Source: JADLHS01 sp044225555
GTDB lineage: Bacteria > Verrucomicrobiota > Verrucomicrobiia > Limisphaerales > JADLHS01
Direction of reading: 5' to 3'
DNA: 64,000 bases
Assembly (NCBI GenBank): GCA_044225555.1
Contig: JBGAIM010000015.1
Coordinates: 1 to 64,000 of the forward strand
In this document: one piece after another, positions 35,459 to 44,247 of the stretch
How the letters are laid out: each line of letters opens with the position of its first letter
Numbering within the stretch: the stretch's first letter is position 1
Program-made: the position numbers and the translations under genes
Notes under the pieces: generated by a model
Databases searched by the model: none
The model's input: the letters and a program-made list of their open reading frames with translations, nothing else
What the model was told of the DNA's origin: nothing

Positions 35459-36109
35459 TCAAATCGTCACGATGCCGTGCTTGATGGCGAAGTGCGTCAG
35501 CTCGGTGCTGTTGTGCAGGCCCAACGTTTCCATCATCTGATATTTGTGAAACTCCACGGTGCGGGCGGAAATGTCGAGGGCGGCGGCAATTTCCTTGGCG
35601 GAACGGCCTTCGGCGAGAAGCTGGAGAATCTCGCGCTGGCGCGGAGTCAACGAAGCCACGGGGTCTTTGGCCGATTTGGGATCGCGCTTGATTTCCTGCA
35701 ACACCTCTCCCGCGAGCGACGGCGTGAGGTACGTCTTACCCTCCAGCGCCGCCCGGATGGCGGCCACCAATTCAGCAGGCGCCGAGTGTTTCAACACAAA
35801 ACCCGACGCGCCGGCTTCCATGGCGCGACGCGCATAAGCCACTTCTTGATGCATGGTCAGAAAAACCACCTTCACGCGCGGGTTGTCCTTCTGCAACAGC
35901 CCGAGTGCGTCCAGTCCGTTGAGGTGCGGCATGGTGATGTCCGCCACGATGACGTCCGGGCGCAGCTTCTTCGCGGCTTCGATCAATGAACGACCATCTT
36001 CAACCACGCCTACCAACTCGAATTCGGGACTGAGCAAACTCTTCAACCCTTCGGCCACCATGCGGTGGTCGTCGGCCAGCAATACCTTCGGATGATTTGA
36101 TCGGCTCAC
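35459..36109 (-). CDS. NarL/FixJ-type response regulator
   Basis: 216 aa from a GTG at 36109 that overlaps the kinase stop as GTGA; the longer start at 36136 would overlap the kinase by 31 bases. Receiver: VLLADDHRMVAEGL, VIVADITMPHLNGL (phospho-Asp), FLTMHQ and FVLKHSAPAELV (Lys). The C-terminal LuxR HTH is SLTPRQREILQLLAEGRSAK ... ISARTVEFHKYQMM. It is a DNA-binding transcription factor whose cognate kinase is the gene directly upstream. Confidence 0.93.
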   Translation of the reverse strand: MSRSNHPKVLLADDHRMVAEGLKSLLSPEFELVGVVEDGRSLIEAAKKLRPDVIVADITMPHLNGLDALGLLQKDNPRVKVVFLTMHQEVAYARRAMEAGASGFVLKHSAPAELVAAIRAALEGKTYLTPSLAGEVLQEIKRDPKSAKDPVASLTPRQREILQLLAEGRSAKEIAAALDISARTVEFHKYQMMETLGLHNSTELTHFAIKHGIVTI

Positions 36110-37890
36110 GCTTCCGTTTTTTTCAACGGCACCCACGCCACGACAGTTGTACCGTGACCGGGCGCGCTTTCAATGTCCAATTCGCCTCCCAGCAGCGCCA
36201 CCCGTTCCCGCATGCTGGCGAGGCCAAGGCTGGTGTGATCGGGCTTGCGCGAGGGATCGAATCCGTTGCCGTCGTCCCGCACGACCAGTTGCAGTCCATC
36301 GTCCAGCAAGCGCAACGTCACTTCCACGTTCCTGGCCCGGGCGTGGCGGGCGACGTTGCGCAACGCCTCCTGCGCGATGCGAAATAGTCCCAGCGACGCG
36401 TCACCCGGCAAGGTAGATGGAAGTTCGCGGAGCTTCACTTCCGCAAAGACCGATTCTTGACGCGAGAAACGCTCGCACTCGGCCTTGAGTGCCTCCGCCA
36501 AACCGAGGTCTTCCAGCAAGGAAGAATGCAAGCGATACGAAAGCGAATGCACATCCTCGCTCAGCCGGACCAAACCTTCACGAACCTCGCGCATCGTTTC
36601 GGTGACTTGGGGTGGAGCGACCGTACGTTCGACGCGTCCCGCATCAATTGCCAGACGAGCGAGGCGCTGCGTGATGTCGTCGTGCAATTCACGCGCGAGC
36701 CGCGCGCGTTCCTCCTCATGAGCGCAGATCAAGCGCTGGCTCAATTTTTGTGCAGCGGATTCGGCCCGGAGTCGCTTGGTCCGGTTCAGGAGCAGACCAA
36801 GGATCAAGGCGGCTTGGAGGAAGCACAGCGAGGTTGCTCCCGCAATGGGCCAGCGGTGCCGCGCCCAAACACTTGCCTGGCGAAACAGAATCCTGCTTCC
36901 GGCGGGCAGGCGCTTTTCGCTGATACCCCAGCGCTGAAGTTCGCGCGAGTCGTACTGGGGACCGAGAGGTTCGACAATCTTCGGTGGGAAATTGGAAATC
37001 GGTTCGCCCTGCAACACGCGGACGGCGATGCGAGCTGCTTCGACACCCTCGAGTTCAGCCTGATAAAGTCGTCCGCCGACAATCCCAAGCCCCAATTGAT
37101 GTTGGAAGATGCCGTTCACAGGCGCATTTGCGACCGCATGAATCCGCCTGAGTGCCTCATCGGCATCGTGACTCACGCCGCTCGCATCCCGCATCAATAA
37201 GATGAGGAGGATAAAGGATTGCGGAGGCGTCCTGGCCGACTGTTCAAGCATTTGATCGAATGAAAGTTTATTGAGCCACGTGAAGTGCACCCGATTCGTG
37301 AAGGGTTGATACTCCTGGCGCAAGACGTCCGCCCAATACTGTTCGAGCGGTGAGTCCCCGATCACGACGGCAATGTTGGTCGTGGCCGGCTCCAGTTGGA
37401 GGATGTCTTCAACCAGACCTGGCAAATCGAACGATTCGCCGACGAATGCGGCGTTCTGTGCGAGCGCACCAGATGGCAACCGCCGCTGATCCATGCCCGC
37501 GTAGATGATGGGCGTCATCTCAGCGAAGAGGCGATCGCGATACCGGGCCACAAAGACACCCGCTGGAGATCCGATCGGCACAACCAGATCTGGCTGCCAC
37601 TTGGCCTGGCGTTTTTGCATGAACTCGACGAGCGCCTCTTCCATGTCCAAGGACGCGTAGCGAGCCACGTCCAGTGAAATCTCATCGAGATCCACGCGTT
37701 CCTGCATCTTCTCCGTCAGCTCGGTTTCAAACGCGATTGAATGGGTGGTGAACGGAGGCGCGGCATTCCCAAAGGAATGAACCACGAGGACGCGCTTGGC
37801 TTCGGCGGCAGAACCAGGGGCCACGAAGGAGAGGAATAACAAGCCCAGAGCAAAGGACGGTTGACAACAACTGAGAGCGCGGCTGATCAC
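36106..37890 (-). CDS. NarX-type sensor histidine kinase with periplasmic ABC-substrate-binding-like domain
   Basis: 594 aa. Signal peptide/TM, then a large periplasmic region (about 30-345; RVLVVHSFGNAAPPFTTHSI, VVPIGSPAGVFVARYRDRLF, NIAVVIGDSPLEQYW) that resembles an ABC-type solute-binding or uroporphyrin-like fold. A TM follows (WPIAGATSLCFLQAALILGL near 350), then HisKA_3 with ICAHEEERARLARELHDDIT and the HATPase ending LGLASMRERVALLGGELDIE. The ligand is unknown; a small organic molecule is likely. It shares a GTGA overlap with the NarL-type regulator. Confidence 0.9.
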   Translation of the reverse strand: MISRALSCCQPSFALGLLFLSFVAPGSAAEAKRVLVVHSFGNAAPPFTTHSIAFETELTEKMQERVDLDEISLDVARYASLDMEEALVEFMQKRQAKWQPDLVVPIGSPAGVFVARYRDRLFAEMTPIIYAGMDQRRLPSGALAQNAAFVGESFDLPGLVEDILQLEPATTNIAVVIGDSPLEQYWADVLRQEYQPFTNRVHFTWLNKLSFDQMLEQSARTPPQSFILLILLMRDASGVSHDADEALRRIHAVANAPVNGIFQHQLGLGIVGGRLYQAELEGVEAARIAVRVLQGEPISNFPPKIVEPLGPQYDSRELQRWGISEKRLPAGSRILFRQASVWARHRWPIAGATSLCFLQAALILGLLLNRTKRLRAESAAQKLSQRLICAHEEERARLARELHDDITQRLARLAIDAGRVERTVAPPQVTETMREVREGLVRLSEDVHSLSYRLHSSLLEDLGLAEALKAECERFSRQESVFAEVKLRELPSTLPGDASLGLFRIAQEALRNVARHARARNVEVTLRLLDDGLQLVVRDDGNGFDPSRKPDHTSLGLASMRERVALLGGELDIESAPGHGTTVVAWVPLKKTEA

Positions 37891-38075
37891 AGCGTTGTTA
37901 GGATGTCAAAACCACGCCGATTCACAAGCGGATGATCCCGGCGGGCGGCCTGGCCCATTTGCCGGAGGATTGCACCCGCACGAGCACGACGCCATGCTGC
38001 GGGACTTCCGCTATGAATTCCTGTGGACAAACACCCAGGTCCTTTTGCTGGGAGAGATCCCGCGATGATAAGGTC

Positions 38076-38098
38076 TGGCGGAAGGGGTGGGATTCGCA
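38076..38098 (-). other. tRNA-Ser 3'-end remnant, candidate integration (att) site
   Basis: The minus strand reads GCGAATCCCACCCCTTCCGCCA: end of a T-arm, seven acceptor-stem bases CCCTTCC, discriminator G and CCA. G at the discriminator position is usual for serine tRNA. The bases upstream do not complete a T-stem or cloverleaf, so only the last ~22 bases of a tRNA are present. A copied tRNA 3' end is the typical scar of tyrosine-recombinase integration, and its orientation predicts the intact tRNA and the element to the right. Confidence 0.55.
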
Positions 38099-38268
38099 CG
38101 GAAACAGCTTGTCTCACTACTCCGTTACTACCACCCCGCCACCAGAGGCGAACAGCCTCATAACTAACGAACGCCAATAGAATCAGGCGTTTTCGCACAT
38201 CTGTCAAGCACTCGGCATCACGCACCAGATACCAAGCAACTACTCTCCGATTACTCATTTATCACCCG

Positions 38269-38292
38269 TTCACTGGCACTTTCACTGGCACT
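38269..38292. repeat. 12-bp tandem repeat (TTCACTGGCACT x2)
   Basis: Two perfect adjacent copies, followed by TCTTTTTG. They lie 170 bases inside the tRNA remnant. Reverse-strand reading gives GTGCCAGTGAAAGTGCCAGTG. The role is unknown; arm-type recombinase sites or decayed coding repeats are possible. Confidence 0.5.
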
Positions 38293-38400
38293 TCTTTTTG
38301 CAAAAATGCCCTGTTAATAAGGGCTAAATGGCATTCGCCATCGGTGTGTGTTTGCTGACGCAGTAGGGCATCCGCCGATGGGGTTATCCGCTGTGTTCAT

Positions 38401-38522
38401 CCCGTCTGCACCCGCGCCTCTGGTTGCTCCGCGCAACATCGCGCCGGCGGTCGCAACATCTTTGCGCCCGCCGTCACTCAGTTGCTGATGCTCCGCTGCC
38501 CGGCGGCGCAGGTGCAGACGGG
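38401..38522. repeat. Long inverted repeat enclosing further hairpins
   Basis: Arms 38401-38418 and 38505-38522 are complementary over 18 bp with one mismatch (CCCGTCTGCACC...). Inside lie a GTTGC-TCCGC-GCAAC hairpin (38423-38437) and a 12-step hairpin 38445-38473 (CGGCGG t CGCAA / TTGCG c CCGCCG). The whole would fold into a compact branched structure as RNA or single-stranded DNA. Confidence 0.6.
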
Positions 38523-38597
38523 TGCGTTTCGTCAGGAGCGGGGCTGCTCTCTCCGTGCGGTGAAGAGAGCAGTCCCGCTCCTTCGGAACGAAACGCA
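38523..38597. repeat. 75-base hairpin ending four bases before radC
   Basis: Outer arms TGCGTTTCGT (38523-38532) and ACGAAACGCA (38588-38597) pair over 10 bp. Inner arms 38535-38552 and 38564-38581 pair over 18 bp with a single G-U, around an 11-base loop. As RNA it would sit directly over the radC start, where no Shine-Dalgarno is seen. It could act as attenuator, processing site or single-strand origin. Confidence 0.65.
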
Positions 38598-38601
38598 AAA
38601 C

Positions 38602-39147
38602 ATGAACACAACGGAAAACCTCATCACCACTGGAAGCACCGCAACCGCTCCGCAGCCCATCAATCAAATCATCAAGCCGGTAAAATTCCCGGCTCAACCG
38701 CAGGAATGGAAAATCATTTCATTGCGGGAATGTCCCACACCCGAAGCTATGCAGCACTGCGAAACACCAGATCAGGCAGCCGCCTATTGGAAAACGCACA
38801 TTGCGTCTCATCCCTACTTCAATTCTGAATGTGAATGTCTGGTGGTTTTCATCCTCAACACACGTCGGCGCGTCAAAGGTCACTATCTGGTGTCCATTGG
38901 GACGATGGATACAATTCTCTGTCATCCCCGCGAAGTATTCCGTTTAGCCATCATGGCGAGTGCCGCTGCAATTATCATTGCGCACAATCATCCGAGCGGC
39001 GAATCAACACCCTCGGAAGCGGACATCAAAATCACCCGCGACCTCATCCGGGCCGGTCAACTCCTCAAAATCGAAGTCCTCGACCACATCGTCGTTGGTA
39101 ACCAAAACCATACCAGTCTTCGCAGTCTTGGCTATTTCTACAGCTAG
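38602..39147 (+). CDS. radC: RadC-type JAB/MPN-domain protein, mobile-element form
   Basis: 181 aa from the ATG at 38602. The MPN(JAMM) metal site is complete: IIAHNHPSGESTPSEADI (H-x-H ... S ... D). NSECECLVVFILNTRRRVKG and GTMDTILCHPREVF are standard RadC/YsxA stretches. The N-terminal helix-hairpin-helix domain of chromosomal RadC is absent, as in copies carried by plasmids and islands. Despite its name the family has no proven repair role; a role in single-strand DNA handling or anti-restriction is suspected. It is convergent with the NACHT gene. Confidence 0.88.
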   Translation: MNTTENLITTGSTATAPQPINQIIKPVKFPAQPQEWKIISLRECPTPEAMQHCETPDQAAAYWKTHIASHPYFNSECECLVVFILNTRRRVKGHYLVSIGTMDTILCHPREVFRLAIMASAAAIIIAHNHPSGESTPSEADIKITRDLIRAGQLLKIEVLDHIVVGNQNHTSLRSLGYFYS

Positions 39148-39210
39148 CCCAGCAGGGCTGCTTCAGTAACTGGTGAATGCTATTCACATTCCTTTCGTGT
39201 CGAGCTTCCC

Positions 39211-42200
39211 CTACTTCATAATTTGCCAGGGAAATTGCCCCCTCCCGAGCGCTTCAAAATTGGGATGAATCGGCTCGTCCACAGGCTGGCCATGCTCAAG
39301 CCGACATTCAGCAATGACGGCTAGTAATTCCAACGCGCTTGTTCGCCGGGTCACATCATTCATGGCAATATCGTAAAGGCGTTTTCTCAAGCCTGTTGCC
39401 CTGCGGGGTTCAAGGTAGTAGCTGCTGGAACTGCCAGCGGGCACTTTGTTTTCCGCCACTGCCTCAACCAGTTGCTCCATGTGATACGAAACCGGAATTT
39501 CGTCATGGATCAAATCACTGAGCGCCAAGGCGGCCCGCTCCGTTCCCAATTCGTGTAGTACTATCGCGAGTGCGCTTCGCTCGGACGTGAAACCAACCCG
39601 TTTGCATCGTGATTCAACCTCTTCCAAGATGTTCGGATCCACTTTTGCGGCATGAGCGATGGCCTTACCTAGCGGCTCAACCATGTTCTGCGTCCCGTTT
39701 GCCAGTTGGTCCAGTATCTTCAACAAACCTTGATGTGCCCGCGAATTGACGTTTTGCGACATCGCCTCGCAAAGTTCGTGAGGGTATCGCTCTCGGATTT
39801 CAGGAACCACAGCCAGCTCCACCAGTCGTTCCGCAGCGTCTGGAGCATGGCAGATTGCAAGGAGTCCCAAAATTTCCCGGACATTGTAATCCTTGAGCCG
39901 ATATTCAGGAAGACGGCGGGTTCGCTCCACTCCGACTTTAGGATTGTCGCTGAATAGGAGGATTGCCAGACATTCGACGACGGAATGCCAGTTGTCATTA
40001 CCGCCGAACGGCCGCTTTTCGTGCTCCTGAATAAATGGTTCAAGTGCGTCCGCAATTTGTTCGCCAGGCAAAGTAATGCCTCGCAGCAACAGTTCATGAA
40101 GCGCCTTTGCCACAGTCCAAAGTGCATTCTTATCCGCAGAAATCTTGAGCAAAATCGGTAAGGCTCGCAAATGATCGAGCTGGGCCAGGGCATTCGTCGC
40201 TTCATACAAATTCCGGTTTGAGATTTTGAAATCCGACCGCTCGATTTCCGGCAGAGAATCTTGGATTGCGGAGTGGATGGCATCAGCACAGCGCGTCACC
40301 AGCGGTTGCTCAGCCACCTTGGACTTCGCCAATTCCTCGCGTCGTTTGTAGATTTGAGCGTAATCCGGGCGATAGCTAAACTCTGTGTTAAGTTCCTGAT
40401 GTTCTGCTCGGGCTAACCTGACCAAGCTCCAAGCTGCGTCGCCAAGAAACTCCGGAACGCGAAGAAGTTTTGTGAGAATTGCAACGCTTTCCGGGCCGCC
40501 GGCTTGAGCCAGAGCCTCGCACCAAGTGTTCCAAGACATCCGAATCATCCGCGGCTTTGGAATACGTCCCTTGCGTCCGGTTGTTTCCCAAGCTTTCACT
40601 TGCGCACGCCAGTCAGCATCCTCCTCAGCTAGGCGGTGGCGCTCCTCAGCAATCCATGTTTCAATAAGTTTTATATCCTCAACCCGACCGACAGCTCCAA
40701 GCAAAGCCGCAATTGATGCCTGAAAATAATTCGATCCGTCCCAGTCGTTTGGTTTCAACCCTCGCAAACGCACAGTTAATTCGCGAAGAGCGTCTCGTTG
40801 AAGATCGGAGAGCTGAAGCCGCCACTTGGGGCTAATAGGGCATCCCGGCAATATTATCTGCACGAGCCCCCAAAGGCCCTCGAAGTCTGAATGGTGCTTC
40901 GTTTCCGCCAGAACCGCATTCACCAAGCAGGGGAATGGAATCTTATGAATGCTGTTCCGCACCGCATCAAAACGATCATAGGTGGGTTGGAGTGTCTGAT
41001 TGCTTTCCTTCTGTTTCTTAAGCACAAAATAATGCTTAAGCAAACCAGTTGCGATGACGCTTGAGCCAGAACTGGCCAGCAAGTCAGCGCGAGCGTGCAC
41101 TGTATTGACATCGTGTTTTGAATCGAACACGGCTGACAGCACTTTTTCCAAAGAGCCGTCCGCTAATCTGCTCAGATGTTTGGTAAATGGCTCCTCCCAA
41201 AGCTGGTCGCGAACGAGTTGGTCTGTCAGCCATTGCGCTGCCCACTCCGGATCAGCACCAAACACTTCATCCAAGTATCCCGCAACGCACGGGCCAACAT
41301 TGATTTTTCCTTTATCGGCGCTGCGTTCGTGCAACCAATACTCGGCGCGAAACACAACCCCAGGTATCGCAGTGAGCCGGTCTAATTCGGTCTTCCCTAA
41401 ATTGATTCGATTTGGCGTCCCAACTGCATAAAGCAAATCAACAATGGCGTGACGAAGATGAGGGTCTTCGGTCGTGCTAAGAGCCTCCTCCAGTCGCTGA
41501 TTAAACGAACTTCGATATGAGTTGGGGAGACGCCGAACGAGGGTCAAATACTCAGAATCGAGTGGGCCGCTTGAACTCAAGGTTTCAAGGGTGTCGACCA
41601 CCGATTTGTATGCACCAGCACTTGTGAGCAAATCCAAACATGAGTATTTGACCCGAACGCTGGTTTCGGATTGTGAAAGCCCAATCGCAAAAGAAACATG
41701 CTCCTGGCTCAAGCTTAAGCCCATCTCCTGGACAAACGTCGTTCTTCGCGCCTCATCCCATCGGTTAAATCGCTGTGGGAATTCTGAACCCAGGCTGGTG
41801 AACAGAAACGGTCCCCACGCTCGACACGTGAAGCGCATCGTCTGCTCATCTGATTCGAGCAATGGCCACAGGATGTCTGAAAAGTCAGCTGCGCCCGTTG
41901 CAAGCATTGCCGCCAACGCGCAGCGACGATGGCGCTTGCTGTTGCGCGCATACCAAGTGCGGAGCACTGGCGACAGGGAATCCCGAACCAATGGCCAAAC
42001 ATTGCCGCCCGCAATTCCTGCCAACTCGGAAGCGAGCATTAAATCCACGGCCTGCGCCCATTCAATTAACTTAGCTGCCAACCGATGCTCGCCTTCGTTT
42101 CCTTTTCCAAGTCGTTCGACCGTGAAGGCCAATGGCTGGAACCAGCGGGGATGGTTGAGCACATCGCGCTGGAACTCAAAAATCCGTCCGAGACGCGCGT

Positions 42201-43872
42201 CTTTTCCGATGTTAACCACAAGTTCCTTCAACGACTCGGCGGCAAACCATTCTTGGAATTGTTGATGGTTAAAGCGATATCCGCCTCCAAGACTGGGCGA
42301 GAGCACCAACAGATGGTGCTTAACGAGCCCTTGTAGGATCGCCGTGGAGCTTGACGAGGAGGCGAGATGTCCATCGTGTTGCAGCCCTTTGGCTGTATTC
42401 GCTACCACATTCAGCATGGCGTCGCCCGGCAGCACCACAACCCCAGCTTGGGTCATTTCGAAGGCGATACCCTCAAGGTAGCGGCGGTGGAAACCTTCGC
42501 AGGGTTTTGCTGCGAGTGACGCTGCGGCATTCTGTTCTAATCGCTCAATCAAGCAGTTTAAGATCCCATACCTTGTGGCAGGAAGTTCCTCGCCGTCGTT
42601 ATGTGCTAATTCGATCACGGCCGAGAGAAAGAGTGGCGTTTCAGTAACGCTGGCAAGGGTCGGATTGCTTTCCAGCGAATGGAGAAGCTTGGACGGATCC
42701 CGGAGACCTGAGCGTTGAATTATCGCGAGTTTTTGCTCCCAAGACAGAGGCTGAACTCGAATTGAGGCGGCCCGCGCAAGAGGCGGAGGCAGGCTGGTCG
42801 TCCGCGTCGAGATAATCAGCGGCGTCGAGGTATTGCTGACAGCAAAGTCCTGCAGCTGATTGTTCGCGGTGGTAGTTCCAAGGTCTTCTGATATTTCGTT
42901 CCAACCATTCAGCAAAAGGGCAATACGACCCGCTGCTCTAAGCCTGAGAAAGTCTGCTGGTTGAAGGCCATAGGCGACGAGATGCTGCTCGACGTATTTT
43001 TGAAATGCACATGCATTAGACCCCCAACCCGGCAAAGAAATCAGGATAGGAACCGGCGCGGACGGGTCCCTTAGCAAGAGGTCCGCGATTTGAATCAGTG
43101 TAAATGTCTTCCCTGAACCCGGTGGTCCCACCAAGATGACACGTCCCCGTTCGACCACCTCCATAGCTGCATCACTCAAACGTAATTGAAACTGGCTTGC
43201 ATCTGGCCGCTTGCCCTTGCCACTTGAGTTGGCAGACTCTTGGACCAGTGTCAGCTCAATAGTGAGACCAAGATCGCATTCAAATTCCGCTTTCCATCCC
43301 GCCAAAATTCGGTGGGCTGCTTCCCTGGCGACTCCTTCGAGCTGTTGCAGTTCCGGTTCTCCTGCGATATCAAGGCCAAGGTATCGCTGGCAAAGCCAAG
43401 CATTGCCCGGTTGCTCCAGCACGGTCACCAGCTCCGCCTCCGAAATGACGTGCAGATCATGGCCAAATTCTGTTTGGATTTTCTGACGCCAGTCTGAAAT
43501 TTCAAGATGGGTGATGGGCACTGGCGTTACGAAAATCAATACGTCAATTTTTACGTTCCGCTCACGAAGCCGGGTTGCGTCCTGCCGAATCTTTTTGAGA
43601 GTCCCACTCAGAGAAGCCGCAAGCCGGCGACGTTGACCATCTGCTGCAATGAAGAAAGCTGTTGCGTCCTCTGCTCCGTCCGCCTGTTCCGACGTTGCCT
43701 CAAGCTCCGGCCACTTTGTTTTTCCAACTTGGACGGCAAGCCACTGGAACTCACGCGCGCGTTGCGCGTGAATGAGCATTTTCAATGCTGCTTCGATTTC
43801 CAGTCTATGGCTTTTCACGACGGCAAATAGTGCAAGTTCTCGCGCTATTTGCCAAGTTGCAGGTACTGCCAT
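39211..43872 (-). CDS. Giant NACHT-type STAND NTPase, probable anti-phage defence protein
   Basis: 1553 aa. Residues about 1-230 are an N-terminal region with a conserved-looking alpha/beta part (EFQWLAVQVGKTKWPELEAT; DVLIFVTPVPITHLEISDWR); I cannot assign it securely, though it resembles nuclease-like effector modules. The NACHT ATPase follows, with Walker A GPPGSGKT at 249-256, Walker B ALLLNGWNEI near 318-327 (Asn where DG is usual) and sensor-like PLIISTRTTS. The remaining ~1000 residues are helical, HEAT/ARM-like repeats (for example LAQLDHLRALPILLKISADK), suited to ligand sensing. STAND proteins of this size in islands usually detect a phage component and trigger the N-terminal effector. 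No partner gene is coupled to it. Defence function is inference. Confidence 0.75.
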   Translation of the reverse strand: MAVPATWQIARELALFAVVKSHRLEIEAALKMLIHAQRAREFQWLAVQVGKTKWPELEATSEQADGAEDATAFFIAADGQRRRLAASLSGTLKKIRQDATRLRERNVKIDVLIFVTPVPITHLEISDWRQKIQTEFGHDLHVISEAELVTVLEQPGNAWLCQRYLGLDIAGEPELQQLEGVAREAAHRILAGWKAEFECDLGLTIELTLVQESANSSGKGKRPDASQFQLRLSDAAMEVVERGRVILVGPPGSGKTFTLIQIADLLLRDPSAPVPILISLPGWGSNACAFQKYVEQHLVAYGLQPADFLRLRAAGRIALLLNGWNEISEDLGTTTANNQLQDFAVSNTSTPLIISTRTTSLPPPLARAASIRVQPLSWEQKLAIIQRSGLRDPSKLLHSLESNPTLASVTETPLFLSAVIELAHNDGEELPATRYGILNCLIERLEQNAAASLAAKPCEGFHRRYLEGIAFEMTQAGVVVLPGDAMLNVVANTAKGLQHDGHLASSSSSTAILQGLVKHHLLVLSPSLGGGYRFNHQQFQEWFAAESLKELVVNIGKDARLGRIFEFQRDVLNHPRWFQPLAFTVERLGKGNEGEHRLAAKLIEWAQAVDLMLASELAGIAGGNVWPLVRDSLSPVLRTWYARNSKRHRRCALAAMLATGAADFSDILWPLLESDEQTMRFTCRAWGPFLFTSLGSEFPQRFNRWDEARRTTFVQEMGLSLSQEHVSFAIGLSQSETSVRVKYSCLDLLTSAGAYKSVVDTLETLSSSGPLDSEYLTLVRRLPNSYRSSFNQRLEEALSTTEDPHLRHAIVDLLYAVGTPNRINLGKTELDRLTAIPGVVFRAEYWLHERSADKGKINVGPCVAGYLDEVFGADPEWAAQWLTDQLVRDQLWEEPFTKHLSRLADGSLEKVLSAVFDSKHDVNTVHARADLLASSGSSVIATGLLKHYFVLKKQKESNQTLQPTYDRFDAVRNSIHKIPFPCLVNAVLAETKHHSDFEGLWGLVQIILPGCPISPKWRLQLSDLQRDALRELTVRLRGLKPNDWDGSNYFQASIAALLGAVGRVEDIKLIETWIAEERHRLAEEDADWRAQVKAWETTGRKGRIPKPRMIRMSWNTWCEALAQAGGPESVAILTKLLRVPEFLGDAAWSLVRLARAEHQELNTEFSYRPDYAQIYKRREELAKSKVAEQPLVTRCADAIHSAIQDSLPEIERSDFKISNRNLYEATNALAQLDHLRALPILLKISADKNALWTVAKALHELLLRGITLPGEQIADALEPFIQEHEKRPFGGNDNWHSVVECLAILLFSDNPKVGVERTRRLPEYRLKDYNVREILGLLAICHAPDAAERLVELAVVPEIRERYPHELCEAMSQNVNSRAHQGLLKILDQLANGTQNMVEPLGKAIAHAAKVDPNILEEVESRCKRVGFTSERSALAIVLHELGTERAALALSDLIHDEIPVSYHMEQLVEAVAENKVPAGSSSSYYLEPRRATGLRKRLYDIAMNDVTRRTSALELLAVIAECRLEHGQPVDEPIHPNFEALGRGQFPWQIMK

Positions 43873-43893
43873 GAAGCCAGCTTTAGGAACGGA

Positions 43894-44247
43894 CTAAATG
43901 GACGGAGGTTGAGGTTGGTCTTGTTGGCCAAGTTCGGTCGCAACTAAAACATGAATTACGGGCTGCCCGTGTTGAACGAGCGACCGTTGATTGGGGGACA
44001 ACGCCACTAAGAGTGACAGTTCCATTCTCTGCATCGCAGTCTCGATGCGTCGCAGAGCATGGCCGCGTAGGGTGACTTCATGCGTGGCGAAAACCAGACG
44101 CAGACACTGCTCCTTGCCCTCGCTCTTGAGTTCGGCAAAGGCAAACTGGTCAAAGGGCAGCAGCAGACTCTGTTCAGCCGAAACTTCGATTTTGACCGCG
44201 TGAGCGTTCGGGTCACTCGACCAGCATTCGGGTGTTTTTGTGTTCAT
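43894..44247 (-). CDS. Hypothetical protein downstream of the relaxase
   Basis: 117 aa, no signal peptide or TM. Beta-rich composition (AVKIEVSAEQSLLLPFDQFA; QCLRLVFATHEVTLRGHALR) and a helical middle. Its start overlaps the relaxase end by 35 bases, so it is translated from the relaxase transcript and is probably a mobilization accessory. No family recognised. Confidence 0.55.
   Translation of the reverse strand: MNTKTPECWSSDPNAHAVKIEVSAEQSLLLPFDQFAFAELKSEGKEQCLRLVFATHEVTLRGHALRRIETAMQRMELSLLVALSPNQRSLVQHGQPVIHVLVATELGQQDQPQPPSI

Larger units (their letters stand above)
37891..38601. other. Gene-free stretch marking the left edge of a genomic island
   Basis: No convincing gene was found across these 711 bases; open frames here lack coding character. 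It holds, left to right, a tRNA-Ser 3'-end remnant, a GAGGC/GCCTC hairpin near 38146, a 12-bp tandem repeat, a GCCCT/AGGGC hairpin near 38310, and two strong nested inverted-repeat structures. I read it as the junction between chromosome-like DNA and the mobilizable island. Confidence 0.6.

Noticed and set aside
38050..38160. A complete tRNA on the minus strand
   Set aside because: Only the acceptor 3' strand and part of the T-arm fit; the T-stem does not pair, and no anticodon arm was found.
37887..38258. A 123-codon minus-strand frame across the island edge
   Set aside because: It runs over the tRNA remnant and repeats, with no coding features.
38282..38597. Insertion sequence ends
   Set aside because: Inverted repeats are adjacent and nested rather than flanking a transposase gene, and no target duplication was noticed.
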